From: Phycicoccus flavus
Lineage (GTDB): Bacteria > Actinomycetota > Actinomycetes > Actinomycetales > Dermatophilaceae
Direction of reading: 5' to 3'
Assembly: GCF_004025965.2 (NCBI RefSeq)
Contig: NZ_SAYU02000002.1
Location: forward strand, 62,001 to 126,000
DNA length: 64,000 nt
Shown here piece after piece: positions 25,581-33,645 of the stretch; position 1 is the first letter of the stretch; the number at the start of each line of letters is the position of its first letter. A program made the position numbers and the translations under genes. The notes under the pieces are model-generated. The model saw nothing but the letters and a program-made list of their open reading frames with translations, did not search any database and had not been told where the DNA came from.

Positions 25581-26774
25581 ATGTTCGAGCTGGGCAAGGA
25601 CCACGAGGACTTCCGCTCCGTCGTCCGCGAGTTCGCGACCGACGCCGTCGAGCCGCACGTCGCCGACTGGGACCGCGAGCACCACTTCCCGGTCGACCTC
25701 GTCCCGCGGATGGGCGAGCTCGGGCTGTTCGGCCTCGTCGTCCCGGAGGAGTTCGGCGGCTCGCTGGAGCAGGCCGAGGGCGGCGCGTTCACGAGCCTGT
25801 GCATCGCCATCGAGGAGCTGGGGCGGGTCGACCAGTCGGTCGGCATCACCCTGTCCGCGGGCGTGGGCCTCGGGATCAACCCGATCCTCACCTACGGCTC
25901 GGACGCGCAGAAGCAGCGCTTCCTGCCCGACCTCGTCGCCGGCCGGGCGCTCGCGGGCTTCGGCCTCACCGAGCCCGACGCCGGGTCCGACGCCGGCGCC
26001 AGCCGCACCCGGGCCGTCCTCGACGCCGAGGCCGGGGTGTGGGTGGTCGACGGCGCGAAGGCGTTCATCACGAACTCCGGCACCGACATCACCTCGGTCG
26101 TCACCGTCACCGCCCGCACCGGGACCACCGACGACGGCCGCGCCGAGATCTCCGCGATCATGGTCCCCTCCGGCACGCCGGGGTTCACCGTCGAGCCCGC
26201 CTACCGGAAGATGGGCTGGAACATCTCCGACACCCACGGCCTGTCCTTCTCCGGCTGCCGGGTGCCGGAGGACCACCTGCTCGGCGAGCGCGGCCGCGGG
26301 TTCCACCAGTTCCTCAAGACCCTCGACGACGGCCGCATCGCCATCAGCGCCCTGGCCCTCGGCCTCATCGTCCGGATGCGCGAGGAGGCGGCCGCGTACG
26401 CGCGGACCCGCACCGCGTTCGGCCGCCCGATCGGGAGCAACCAGGGTGTCGCCTTCCCGGTGGCCGACCTCGCCGTCATGGAGGACGCCGCCCGCCTGCT
26501 CACCTACCGCGCGGCCTGGCTCAAGGACGAGCACGAGGCCGGGCGCCGGTCGGCCGCGGAGGTCACCCAGGCCGCGGCCAAGGCCAAGCTCTACACCTCC
26601 GAGGCCGCCGTCACCGCCACCCGCATCGCCACCCAGGTCTTCGGCGGCAACGGCTTCATGGAGGAGTACCCGGTGGCCCGGTTCTACCGCGACGCCAAGA
26701 TCCTCGAGATCGGCGAGGGCACCTCCGAGGTCCAGCGCCTCGTCCTCGCCAAGGGCCTCGGCCTGTCCGCATGA
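25581..26774 (+). CDS. Acyl-CoA dehydrogenase
   Basis: A 397-residue FAD enzyme of the acyl-CoA dehydrogenase fold, cytoplasmic. The N-terminal helical domain is MFELGKDHEDFRSVVREFATDAV, the beta domain has GFGLTEPDAGSDAGASRT and AFITNSGTDI, and the C-terminal domain has ARTRTAFGRPIGSNQGVAFPVADLAVMEDAARLL and QVFGGNGFMEEYPVARFYRDAKILEIGEGTSEVQRLVLAKGL. The Glu in EIGEGTSE is FAD-site conserved. It is coupled by ATGA to the carboxylase beta gene and regulated by LiuR, which favours a branched-chain (isovaleryl- or isobutyryl-like) acyl-CoA substrate; this remains an inference. Confidence 0.92.
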   Translation: MFELGKDHEDFRSVVREFATDAVEPHVADWDREHHFPVDLVPRMGELGLFGLVVPEEFGGSLEQAEGGAFTSLCIAIEELGRVDQSVGITLSAGVGLGINPILTYGSDAQKQRFLPDLVAGRALAGFGLTEPDAGSDAGASRTRAVLDAEAGVWVVDGAKAFITNSGTDITSVVTVTARTGTTDDGRAEISAIMVPSGTPGFTVEPAYRKMGWNISDTHGLSFSGCRVPEDHLLGERGRGFHQFLKTLDDGRIAISALALGLIVRMREEAAAYARTRTAFGRPIGSNQGVAFPVADLAVMEDAARLLTYRAAWLKDEHEAGRRSAAEVTQAAAKAKLYTSEAAVTATRIATQVFGGNGFMEEYPVARFYRDAKILEIGEGTSEVQRLVLAKGLGLSA

Positions 26775-28327
26775 GCGAGCCCGACCCGCGCGTCGCCGAC
26801 GTCCGCGCCCGGCTCGACGCCGCCTTCACCGCCTCGGCCGCGCCGACGGAGAAGGCGGCCGCCAAGCTGGCCGGCCAGGGCAAGCTCTACGTGCGCGACC
26901 GGCTGGCGCTGCTGCTCGACGACGGCTCGTTCGTCGAGGACGGGCGGTACGCGAACGCGACGGCCGGCACGCTGCCGGCCGACGGCGTCGTCACCGGCCG
27001 CGGGACCGTCGAGGACCGGCCCGTCGTCGTCATCGCCAACGACCCGACCGTCAAGGCGGGGTCGTGGGGCGCGCGCACGGTCGAGAAGATCGTCCGGGCC
27101 ACCGAGACCGCGCTGCGCGAGGAGCTGCCCGTCTTCTGGCTCGTGGACTCCGCGGGCGCCCGGATCACCGACCAGGTCGAGATGTTCCCCGGCCGGCGCG
27201 GGGCCGGGCGGATCTTCCACCACCAAGTCGCGCTGTCCGGCAAGGTGCCGCAGATCTGCTGCCTCTTCGGGCCGTCGGCCGCGGGCGGGGCCTACATCCC
27301 GAGCTTCTGCGACGTCATCGTCATGGTCGAGGGCAACGCCTCGATGTACCTCGGCAGCCCGCGGATGGCCGAGATGGTCGTCGGCGAGACGGTCTCGCTC
27401 GAGGAGATGGGCGGCGCGCGGATGCACTGCACCGTCTCCGGCGTCGGCGACCTGCTCGCGGCCGACGACGAGGAGGCCATCGAGCTCGCGCGGCTCTACT
27501 TCTCCTACCTCCCGGACAGCTGGCGGGTGGCGCCCCCCGTCTACGACACCGAGGAGCCCGCCGTGCCGCTGACGGCAGCGGTCGTCCCGGAGCGGGAGAG
27601 CCAGCCCTTCGACGTCCACGAGCTCATCGACGGGCTCGTCGACGACGGCAGCTTCTTCGAGGTCAAGCCCCTGTTCGCGCCGGAGCTCGTCGTCGGGCTG
27701 GCCCGGATGGGCGGACGCAGCGTCGGCGTCGTCGCGAACAACTCGGCCGTCAAGGGCGGGGTGCTCTTCACCGACTCCGCCGACAAGGCCGCGCGGTTCA
27801 TCTGGCTGTGCGACGCGTTCTCGATCCCGCTCGTCTACCTCGCCGACGTGCCGGGCTTCATGATCGGCTCCGAGGTCGAGCGCGGCGGCATCATCCGGCA
27901 CGGCGCGAAGATGGTCTCGGCCGTCGCGTCGGCGACGGTGCCGCAGTTCTGCGTCGTCGTCCGCAAGGCCTACGGCGCCGGGCTGTACGCCATGGGCGGT
28001 CCCGGCTTCGGCCCGGACGCGACGATCGCGCTGCCGACCGCCCGGATCGCCGTCATGGGGCCCGAGGCCGCCGTCAACGCCGTCTACGCGAACCGCATCG
28101 CCGAGATCGAGGCCGCGCAGGGCAGCGAGGCGCGCGACGCGTTCGTCGCCGAGCGGCGCGCCGAGTACCTCGCCGACGTCGACCTCGAGCGGCTCGCCGC
28201 CGACCTCGTCGTCGAGCAGGTGGTCGAGGCGGACGCGCTGCGCGCGGAGCTGCTGCTCCGGCTGCGCTACGCCGCCCACCGCGACCGGCACTTCGCGGAG
28301 AAGCGCCGGGACGTCCCGCCGGTCTGA
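26771..28327 (+). CDS. Acyl-CoA carboxylase beta subunit (carboxyltransferase)
   Basis: A 518-residue carboxyltransferase with two crotonase-fold halves. SAGARITDQVEMFPGRRGAGRIFHHQVALSG and GPSAAGGAYIPSFCDVIVMV form the first active-site region. DVPGFMIGSEVERGGIIRHGAKMVSAVASATVPQFCVVVRKAYGAGLYAM forms the second. It transfers CO2 from carboxybiotin to an acyl-CoA and resembles AccD1/methylcrotonyl-CoA carboxylase rather than AccD5. The start overlaps the dehydrogenase stop (ATGA). No alpha subunit is in this operon; it may use the subunit at 17926-19725 or one outside the window. Confidence 0.92.
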   Translation: MSEPDPRVADVRARLDAAFTASAAPTEKAAAKLAGQGKLYVRDRLALLLDDGSFVEDGRYANATAGTLPADGVVTGRGTVEDRPVVVIANDPTVKAGSWGARTVEKIVRATETALREELPVFWLVDSAGARITDQVEMFPGRRGAGRIFHHQVALSGKVPQICCLFGPSAAGGAYIPSFCDVIVMVEGNASMYLGSPRMAEMVVGETVSLEEMGGARMHCTVSGVGDLLAADDEEAIELARLYFSYLPDSWRVAPPVYDTEEPAVPLTAAVVPERESQPFDVHELIDGLVDDGSFFEVKPLFAPELVVGLARMGGRSVGVVANNSAVKGGVLFTDSADKAARFIWLCDAFSIPLVYLADVPGFMIGSEVERGGIIRHGAKMVSAVASATVPQFCVVVRKAYGAGLYAMGGPGFGPDATIALPTARIAVMGPEAAVNAVYANRIAEIEAAQGSEARDAFVAERRAEYLADVDLERLAADLVVEQVVEADALRAELLLRLRYAAHRDRHFAEKRRDVPPV

Positions 28328-28341
28328 CGGACGCGCCCGCG

Positions 28342-30609
28342 TCAGCCGCCGGTGCGCACGAGCGTGCGGGCGAGTCCGACCACGTCGTCGGGCTGGAGGA
28401 GCCGGCCGGCGTCGACCGTCTCCGCGAACCGTGGGCCGAGCCGTGCCCGGAGCGCGCCGAGGTCGGCCTCGGCCCGGCCGCGCGAGGCGGGGAACACCCC
28501 GAGCAGGGTGGGGGAGCCGACGACGGACGCGGCCGCCCCGAGAAGCCGGCCGGCGACCTCCGGCTCGCCCCGGCGCATCGCCACCCCGGCCAGCGCGGGC
28601 AGCGCGAAGGCGAACGGCCAGCCCAGCCGGCTGGCCGCGCTCTCCTCGACCGAGGCGAGGAGCAGGCGCGTCGTCCCCTCGAGGTCTTCGCGGCGCTCGG
28701 CGACGGTGGCCCGCATGTTGAGCGAGACGGCGACCACCAGCGGGTTCCCGAGCTCCAGCGCCGCCCGCCACCCCTCCTGCAGCACCTCGGCCGCGGCGTC
28801 GAGGTCGCCGGCCAGGAGCGCGAGCTGGCCCTCGAGCAGCCGGAGGAAGGCACGGCCCCAGGCGGAGGGGTCCCGCCGCAGCGTCTCCGCGCGTGCGGCC
28901 CCCTGCGCCGCGTCCCCGAGGTTGACGGCGACGAGACCGCCCCAGAGCGCGCACTCGGCGGCCAGGGCCGGGTCGGCGGCGGCGAGGTCGTGCTCGTCGA
29001 CGAGGCCCGCGGCGCGGCCGAGCGCCGCCGCGGCGTCGGAGCGGCGGGCGAGGGCGTAGTCGAGGAGTCCGGCGCTCACGAGGGCCCGGGCCCGGGCGAG
29101 GGGGGCGAGCCTCCCCGTCGCGGCGAGGTCGACCCGGTCGCGCCACTCGCGGGCGTGGCCGCGCAGGAGCACCCCGAACGCCACGCCGTGGACGAGGTCG
29201 ACGGCGTCCTCGGCCCGTTCCTGCGCGACGAGCCACGTGTGCGCGGCGAGGAGGTCGGGCCCGTCGAGGTCGAGCCCGTCCAGGGTGGCGGTGAGCTCGG
29301 CACCGCGCAGCCGGGGCCAGGTGGCCCGGGCGGCCTCGAGGAAGAACTCCGCGTGACGGCCGGCGGCCTCGGGCGGCACCCGCGGTGCCGCGTGCTGCCG
29401 CAGGGGGTGCAGCATCCGGAAGCGGGCGTCCGGGCCGTCGACCGGCACGAGGAGGGACTGCTCCACGAGGTCGGCGAGGACCTCCAGCGCCTCGGGACCG
29501 AGGAGGCTCTCGGCCGCCGCCAGCGAGATGCTCCCGGCGAAGACGGCCAGCGTCGCGAAGGCGGCCCGCTCGCGCGCGTCGACGAGGGACAGGCTCCACT
29601 CCAGGGTCGCCCCGAGGGTCCGCTGGCGCTCGGGCAGGTCGCGCGGGCCGGGCCGCCGCAGGGCCTGGTCGAGCCGGCCGAGCAGCACCTCCAGCGGCAG
29701 CACCCGGGCCTGTGCGGCGACGAGCTCGATGGCGAGGGGCAGGCCGTCGGTGCGGCGGCTCAGCTCGGCGACGACCGCGGCGTTGCCGGGCGTCAGCTCG
29801 ACCGCGGCGTCGCGCTGCGCGCAGCGCTCCAGCAGCAGGCGCACCGCGGGCGCCGCGCCGACGGCGCCCGGGTCCGGCGGCAGCCACGCGTCCGGCACCG
29901 GCAGCGGCGGCACGACGACCTCGTGCTCGGCCCGCAGCCGCAGCGGGGCACGGCTGGTCGCGAGGAGCCGGAGGTCCGGGCACCGGTCGAGGAGCACGAC
30001 GAGCCACCGGCCGACGCCCAGGACGTGCTCGAGGGTGTCGAGGACGACGAGCCGCGGACGCCCGCGTAGCCGCTCCGCGAGCCCGTCGACGGGGTCCGCC
30101 GTCTCGGCGAGCCCCAGCCGGGCGGCGAGCGCCGCGAGGACGTGCTCCGGCGAGGTGAGCTCGCCGGCGTCCAGGACCGTCGCGTCGTCGCCCAGCTCCG
30201 TGCGCAGCCTGGCGGCCACGGCGCGGGCCAGGGTCGTCTTGCCGACCCCGCCCGGTCCGGTGAGGGTGACGAGCCGGGCCCGTCCCGGCCCGAGCAGGCC
30301 CGCGACCCGCTCGGCGTCGACGTCCCTGCCCACGACGCCGGCCGGCCCGCCCGCGTCGGCCTCCGCGGTGCGGGCCCGCGGCGGGACGGCGGCCGTGAGC
30401 CCCTCGCGCTCGGCGTCGGTGAGGTCGAGGGCGGCCGCCAGGGCCCGCACGGTGTGCGGGTAGGGCCGGGTCCGCAGGCCCCGCTCGAGGGCGCTCACGG
30501 CCGTGACGGCGAGCCCCGCGCGCTCCGCCAGCTCCTCCTGGGTCAGCGCGGCCCGCCGCCGGTAGGACCGCAGCAGCGAGGCGAAGCCCCCACCCGGCGC
30601 GGTCGTCAT
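28342..30609 (-). CDS. XRE-HTH / NB-ARC ATPase / TPR regulator
   Basis: A 755-residue signal-transduction ATPase (STAND). The N-terminal XRE helix-turn-helix (about 10-65: LLRSYRRRAALTQEELAERAGLAVTAVSALERGLR) is followed by an NB-ARC domain with Walker A GPGGVGKTT at 118-126, RLVVLDTLEHVLGVGRWL and LLATSRAPLRLRAE. A winged-helix stretch and a helical TPR-like C-terminus complete it. TAGGTT (30621-30616) is six bases before ATG 30609. It points away from the hemerythrin/FAD-oxidoreductase genes and may control them, but no site was proved. Confidence 0.9.
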   Translation of the reverse strand: MTTAPGGGFASLLRSYRRRAALTQEELAERAGLAVTAVSALERGLRTRPYPHTVRALAAALDLTDAEREGLTAAVPPRARTAEADAGGPAGVVGRDVDAERVAGLLGPGRARLVTLTGPGGVGKTTLARAVAARLRTELGDDATVLDAGELTSPEHVLAALAARLGLAETADPVDGLAERLRGRPRLVVLDTLEHVLGVGRWLVVLLDRCPDLRLLATSRAPLRLRAEHEVVVPPLPVPDAWLPPDPGAVGAAPAVRLLLERCAQRDAAVELTPGNAAVVAELSRRTDGLPLAIELVAAQARVLPLEVLLGRLDQALRRPGPRDLPERQRTLGATLEWSLSLVDARERAAFATLAVFAGSISLAAAESLLGPEALEVLADLVEQSLLVPVDGPDARFRMLHPLRQHAAPRVPPEAAGRHAEFFLEAARATWPRLRGAELTATLDGLDLDGPDLLAAHTWLVAQERAEDAVDLVHGVAFGVLLRGHAREWRDRVDLAATGRLAPLARARALVSAGLLDYALARRSDAAAALGRAAGLVDEHDLAAADPALAAECALWGGLVAVNLGDAAQGAARAETLRRDPSAWGRAFLRLLEGQLALLAGDLDAAAEVLQEGWRAALELGNPLVVAVSLNMRATVAERREDLEGTTRLLLASVEESAASRLGWPFAFALPALAGVAMRRGEPEVAGRLLGAAASVVGSPTLLGVFPASRGRAEADLGALRARLGPRFAETVDAGRLLQPDDVVGLARTLVRTGG

Positions 30610-30762
30610 GGCGAGAACCTAGGCCCTCCTCCCCGGTGTCCGGGAGGGGCGGGGGCGAGTGTGCGGGTGGTGTGCGGGTCGCGTGCCTGGGGTGGCGGCC
30701 GGCCCGCCGCGAGCCTGGCCGGGTCGCACCGTGCGACGTCACCCCACCCAGGAGACCCGCCC

Positions 30763-31437
30763 ATGCCCACCCCCGACCACCTCCCCGTCGGACCGCTCGC
30801 CACCGTCGAGATGAAGGCCCTGCACGGCGCCTTCCGGCGCGAGTACGCCGCGGCCCCCGCCCTGGTCCGCTCCGTGCGGCCGGGCGACCTCGCCCGGGCC
30901 CGCACCGTCGGCCGCCACCTCGAGTTCGTCGAGCGGGTCCTGCACCACCACCACACGGTCGAGGACGACCTGCTGTGGCCGCGGCTGCTGCGCCGCGTCC
31001 CCGCGGAGGTGGCGCCCGTCGTCGAGCTCATGGAGTCCCAGCACGCGGTCGTCGACGGCTGCCTCACCCGCTCCCGCTCGCTGCGCGAACGGTGGACCGC
31101 CACCGCGGACGCCGAGCCGCGCGAGCAGCTGGCCGGTCTGCTGGACCGCCTGCACGCCGCCCTCGTCGAGCACCTCGACGCCGAGGAGGTGCGCGTCCTC
31201 CCGCTCGTCGAGACCGCCGTCACGCACGCCGAGTGGGCCGAGCTCGGCCGGGCCGGGCAGAGCGCCTTCCCGGGCCGGGAGGGCCTGCTCGTCTTCGGGA
31301 TGGTCCAGCGCGACGCCGGGGACGCGGTCGTCGCCGGGATGCTCGCCGGCGCCCCCGCCCCCGTGCGGTTCGTCCTGCCCCGCCTCGCCCGCCGCACCTA
31401 CCGCCGCCACCACGGCGCCCTCACCCCCGTCGCCTGA
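30763..31437 (+). CDS. Hemerythrin HHE-domain protein
   Basis: A 224-residue helical protein with the iron-ligand pattern of cation-binding hemerythrins: LHGAFRREY, RHLEFVERVLHHHHTVEDDLLWPRL, VELMESQHAVVDGCL and HLDAEEVRVLPLVE. The C-terminus is basic (PRLARRTYRRHHGAL). It probably binds a di-iron centre and senses or stores O2/NO; its role here is unknown. ATG 30763 has an AGGAGA site. The FAD oxidoreductase starts 22 bases downstream, so the two form an operon. Confidence 0.87.
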   Translation: MPTPDHLPVGPLATVEMKALHGAFRREYAAAPALVRSVRPGDLARARTVGRHLEFVERVLHHHHTVEDDLLWPRLLRRVPAEVAPVVELMESQHAVVDGCLTRSRSLRERWTATADAEPREQLAGLLDRLHAALVEHLDAEEVRVLPLVETAVTHAEWAELGRAGQSAFPGREGLLVFGMVQRDAGDAVVAGMLAGAPAPVRFVLPRLARRTYRRHHGALTPVA

Positions 31438-31459
31438 CCGGACACCCCAGGAGAACCCC

Positions 31460-32893
31460 GTGACCGACCTCGCCGCCCGCCCGCCCGCCCCCACCTCCGC
31501 CCCGCCCGCCCCGACCCCGGGAGGCCGCACCGACGGGTGGGCCGCCCTCGCCGCCACGCTCGAGGGCGAGCTCGTCCGCCCGGCCGACCCCGGGTGGGAC
31601 GACGCCCGCCGGGCCTGGAACCTCTCCGTCGACCAGCACCCGGCCGCCGTCGTCGCCGTGGCGTCCGCCGCCGACGTCGCCGCGACGCTGACCACGGCCC
31701 GTGGGCTCGGCCTGCGGGTCGCGCCGCAGTCCACCGGGCACAACGCCGGGCCGCTCGGCGACCTGCACGACACCGTCCTCCTGCGCACCCACCGGCTGCG
31801 CGACGTCGACGTCGACCCGGTGGCCCGGACCGTCCGCGTCGGGGGCGGGGCGATGTGGGGCGACGTCACCCCGGTGGCCGCCGCCCACGGCCTGGCCGCG
31901 CTCGCCGGCTCCGCGGCCGACGTCGGCGTCGCCGGCTACACCCTCGGGGGCGGGCTCTCGTGGCTCGCCCGGTCCCACGGGCTCGCGTCCGGCTCCGTGC
32001 TCGCCCTCGAGGTCGTCACCGCCGACGGCCGGGTGCGGCGGGTCGACGCCGACCACGACGCCGACCTGTTCTGGGCGCTGCGGGGCGGGGGCGGTGGCTT
32101 CGGCGTCGTCACCGCCCTGGAGCTGCGGCTGTACCCCGTCACCGACCTCGTCGCGGGCGCGCTCTTCTTCCCCCTCGAGCGGGCCGAGGAGGTGCTCCAG
32201 GCCTGGCGCGCCTGGGTGGCCACCGTCCCCGACACCGTGACCTCGGTCGGCCGGATGCTGCGCTTTCCGCCGCTGCCCGAGCTGCCGCCCGCGCTCGCCG
32301 GGCGGGGCTGGGTGCTCGTCGAGGCCGCCTGCCAGCTGCCCCTCGCGGCCGCGGCCGACCTCCTGGCGCCGCTGCGGGACCTCGGGCCGGAGCTGGACAC
32401 GGTGGCCGAGGTGCCCGTCACCGCTCTCGCGGACCTGCACATGGACCCGCCGGGGCCGGTCCCCGGGCGCGGCGACGGGGCCCTCGTCGGGCCGTTGCCA
32501 CCGGAGGCGGTCACCGCCCTCGTCCGGGCGGCCGGCCCAGGCGTGGACAGCCCCCTGCTGTCGGTCGAGCTGCGCCACCTCGGCGGCGCGCTCACCCCCG
32601 GGCGCACGCCGGGCGGGGCCCTCGCGGGTCTCGACGCCGAGTTCGCCCTCTTCGCCGTCGGCGTGACGCCGACCCCCGAGTCCGTCGCGGCGGTCGACCG
32701 GGCGGTCCGGGCCTGCCGGTACGCCCTCGCCCCGTGGACCCGCGGCTGCTACCTGAACTTCGCCGAGATGGCCACCGCCGGGGACGCGCTCTGGGGACCG
32801 GAGGTCCACGCGCAGCTGCGGCGGGTCAAGGCGCGCTACGACGGCGGCGACCTCGTCCGCGCCAACCACCCCGTCCGCCCGGCGGCCGGGTGA
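31460..32893 (+). CDS. FAD-binding (BBE-like) oxidoreductase
   Basis: A 477-residue PCMH-type flavoprotein. FAD-binding motifs are LRVAPQSTGHNAGPLGDL, with His94 positioned for covalent 8-alpha attachment, and VAGYTLGGGLSWLARSHGLASGSVLALEVVTADG. The cysteine that forms a second covalent bond in bicovalent berberine-bridge enzymes is not visible. A BBE C-terminal segment is present (GCYLNFAE...LRRVKARYDGGDLVRANHPVRP). It oxidises an unknown alcohol, sugar or alkaloid-like substrate with O2. Probably co-transcribed with the hemerythrin gene. Confidence 0.9.
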   Translation: MTDLAARPPAPTSAPPAPTPGGRTDGWAALAATLEGELVRPADPGWDDARRAWNLSVDQHPAAVVAVASAADVAATLTTARGLGLRVAPQSTGHNAGPLGDLHDTVLLRTHRLRDVDVDPVARTVRVGGGAMWGDVTPVAAAHGLAALAGSAADVGVAGYTLGGGLSWLARSHGLASGSVLALEVVTADGRVRRVDADHDADLFWALRGGGGGFGVVTALELRLYPVTDLVAGALFFPLERAEEVLQAWRAWVATVPDTVTSVGRMLRFPPLPELPPALAGRGWVLVEAACQLPLAAAADLLAPLRDLGPELDTVAEVPVTALADLHMDPPGPVPGRGDGALVGPLPPEAVTALVRAAGPGVDSPLLSVELRHLGGALTPGRTPGGALAGLDAEFALFAVGVTPTPESVAAVDRAVRACRYALAPWTRGCYLNFAEMATAGDALWGPEVHAQLRRVKARYDGGDLVRANHPVRPAAG

Positions 32894-32898
32894 GGTCC

Positions 32899-32936
32899 GC
32901 GGTCCGCGCCCGGGTCAGGGGACGGGCGCGGACCGC
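32899..32936. terminator. Strong bidirectional hairpin
   Basis: Perfect 13-bp arms GCGGTCCGCGCCC (32899-32911) and complement (32924-32936). The 12-nt loop contains the stop codon of the Maf gene (32915-32917). It serves the convergent FAD oxidoreductase and Maf genes. Confidence 0.65.
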
Positions 32937-33607
32937 AGGTCGTGCCAGCGCAGGCCGAGCTCGCCGACGAGCTCGCGCAGCAGCGGCAGCGACACCCCGA
33001 CGACGCAGCCCGGGTCACCCTCGATGGCGGTGACGTACGGCCCGCCGAGGCCGTCGATGGTGAAGGCGCCGGCGACGTGCAGCGGCTCCCCCGTCGCGAC
33101 GTAGGCGTCGACCTCGTCGTCGCCGAGGTCCGCGAAGTGCACCGTGGTCGAGGCCGCGGCACCGACCTGTCCGGCACTGCCGCCCGCCCCGGGCGGGCGC
33201 AGGTCGACGAGCCAGTGCCCGGTGTGCAGGACGCCCGCGCGGCCGCGCATCCGTCGCCAGCGGTCGGCGGCCTCGGCGGCGTCGGCCGGCTTGCCGTGCA
33301 CCTCGCCGTCGAGCTCGAGGACCGAGTCGCAGCCGAGGACGAGGTCCGGCCCGTCCGGCCCGGCCGCATCGCCACCGCCGACGTTCCCGACGTCCGCGAG
33401 GGCGGCGACGACGTCCTCGGCCTTGGCCCGCGCCAGCAGCAGCGCGACGTCGGCGGGCTCGAGCGGCCCGGACCTCGCCGTCGCCGCCGCCACCGCGGCC
33501 TCCTCGTCCACCCCCGACACCCGGACGGCGGGCTGCACCCCCGCGGCGCGCAGCGTCGCGAGCCGGGCGGGGGAGGCGGAGGCGAGGAGCAGGGACACCG
33601 GCGGCAT
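32915..33607 (-). CDS. maf: Maf family nucleoside-triphosphate pyrophosphatase
   Basis: A 230-residue house-cleaning NTP pyrophosphatase (hydrolyses modified or dTTP/UTP-like nucleotides). The N-terminal phosphate-binding segment LLASASPARLATL retains Ser and Arg though the usual RR is AR. LLARAKAEDV, VLGCDSVLELDGEVHGKP, GDDEVDAYVATGEPLHVAGAF and GGPYVTAIEGDPGCVVGVSLPLLRELV follow the family. It corresponds to Rv3282, the accE-linked Maf of mycobacteria. TAGCGT sits six bases upstream of the ATG. Confidence 0.92.
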   Translation of the reverse strand: MPPVSLLLASASPARLATLRAAGVQPAVRVSGVDEEAAVAAATARSGPLEPADVALLLARAKAEDVVAALADVGNVGGGDAAGPDGPDLVLGCDSVLELDGEVHGKPADAAEAADRWRRMRGRAGVLHTGHWLVDLRPPGAGGSAGQVGAAASTTVHFADLGDDEVDAYVATGEPLHVAGAFTIDGLGGPYVTAIEGDPGCVVGVSLPLLRELVGELGLRWHDLRSAPVP

Positions 33608-33645
33608 CCCGCCACGCTAGCCGTGGACGGTGGGCGCGGCGCCGC

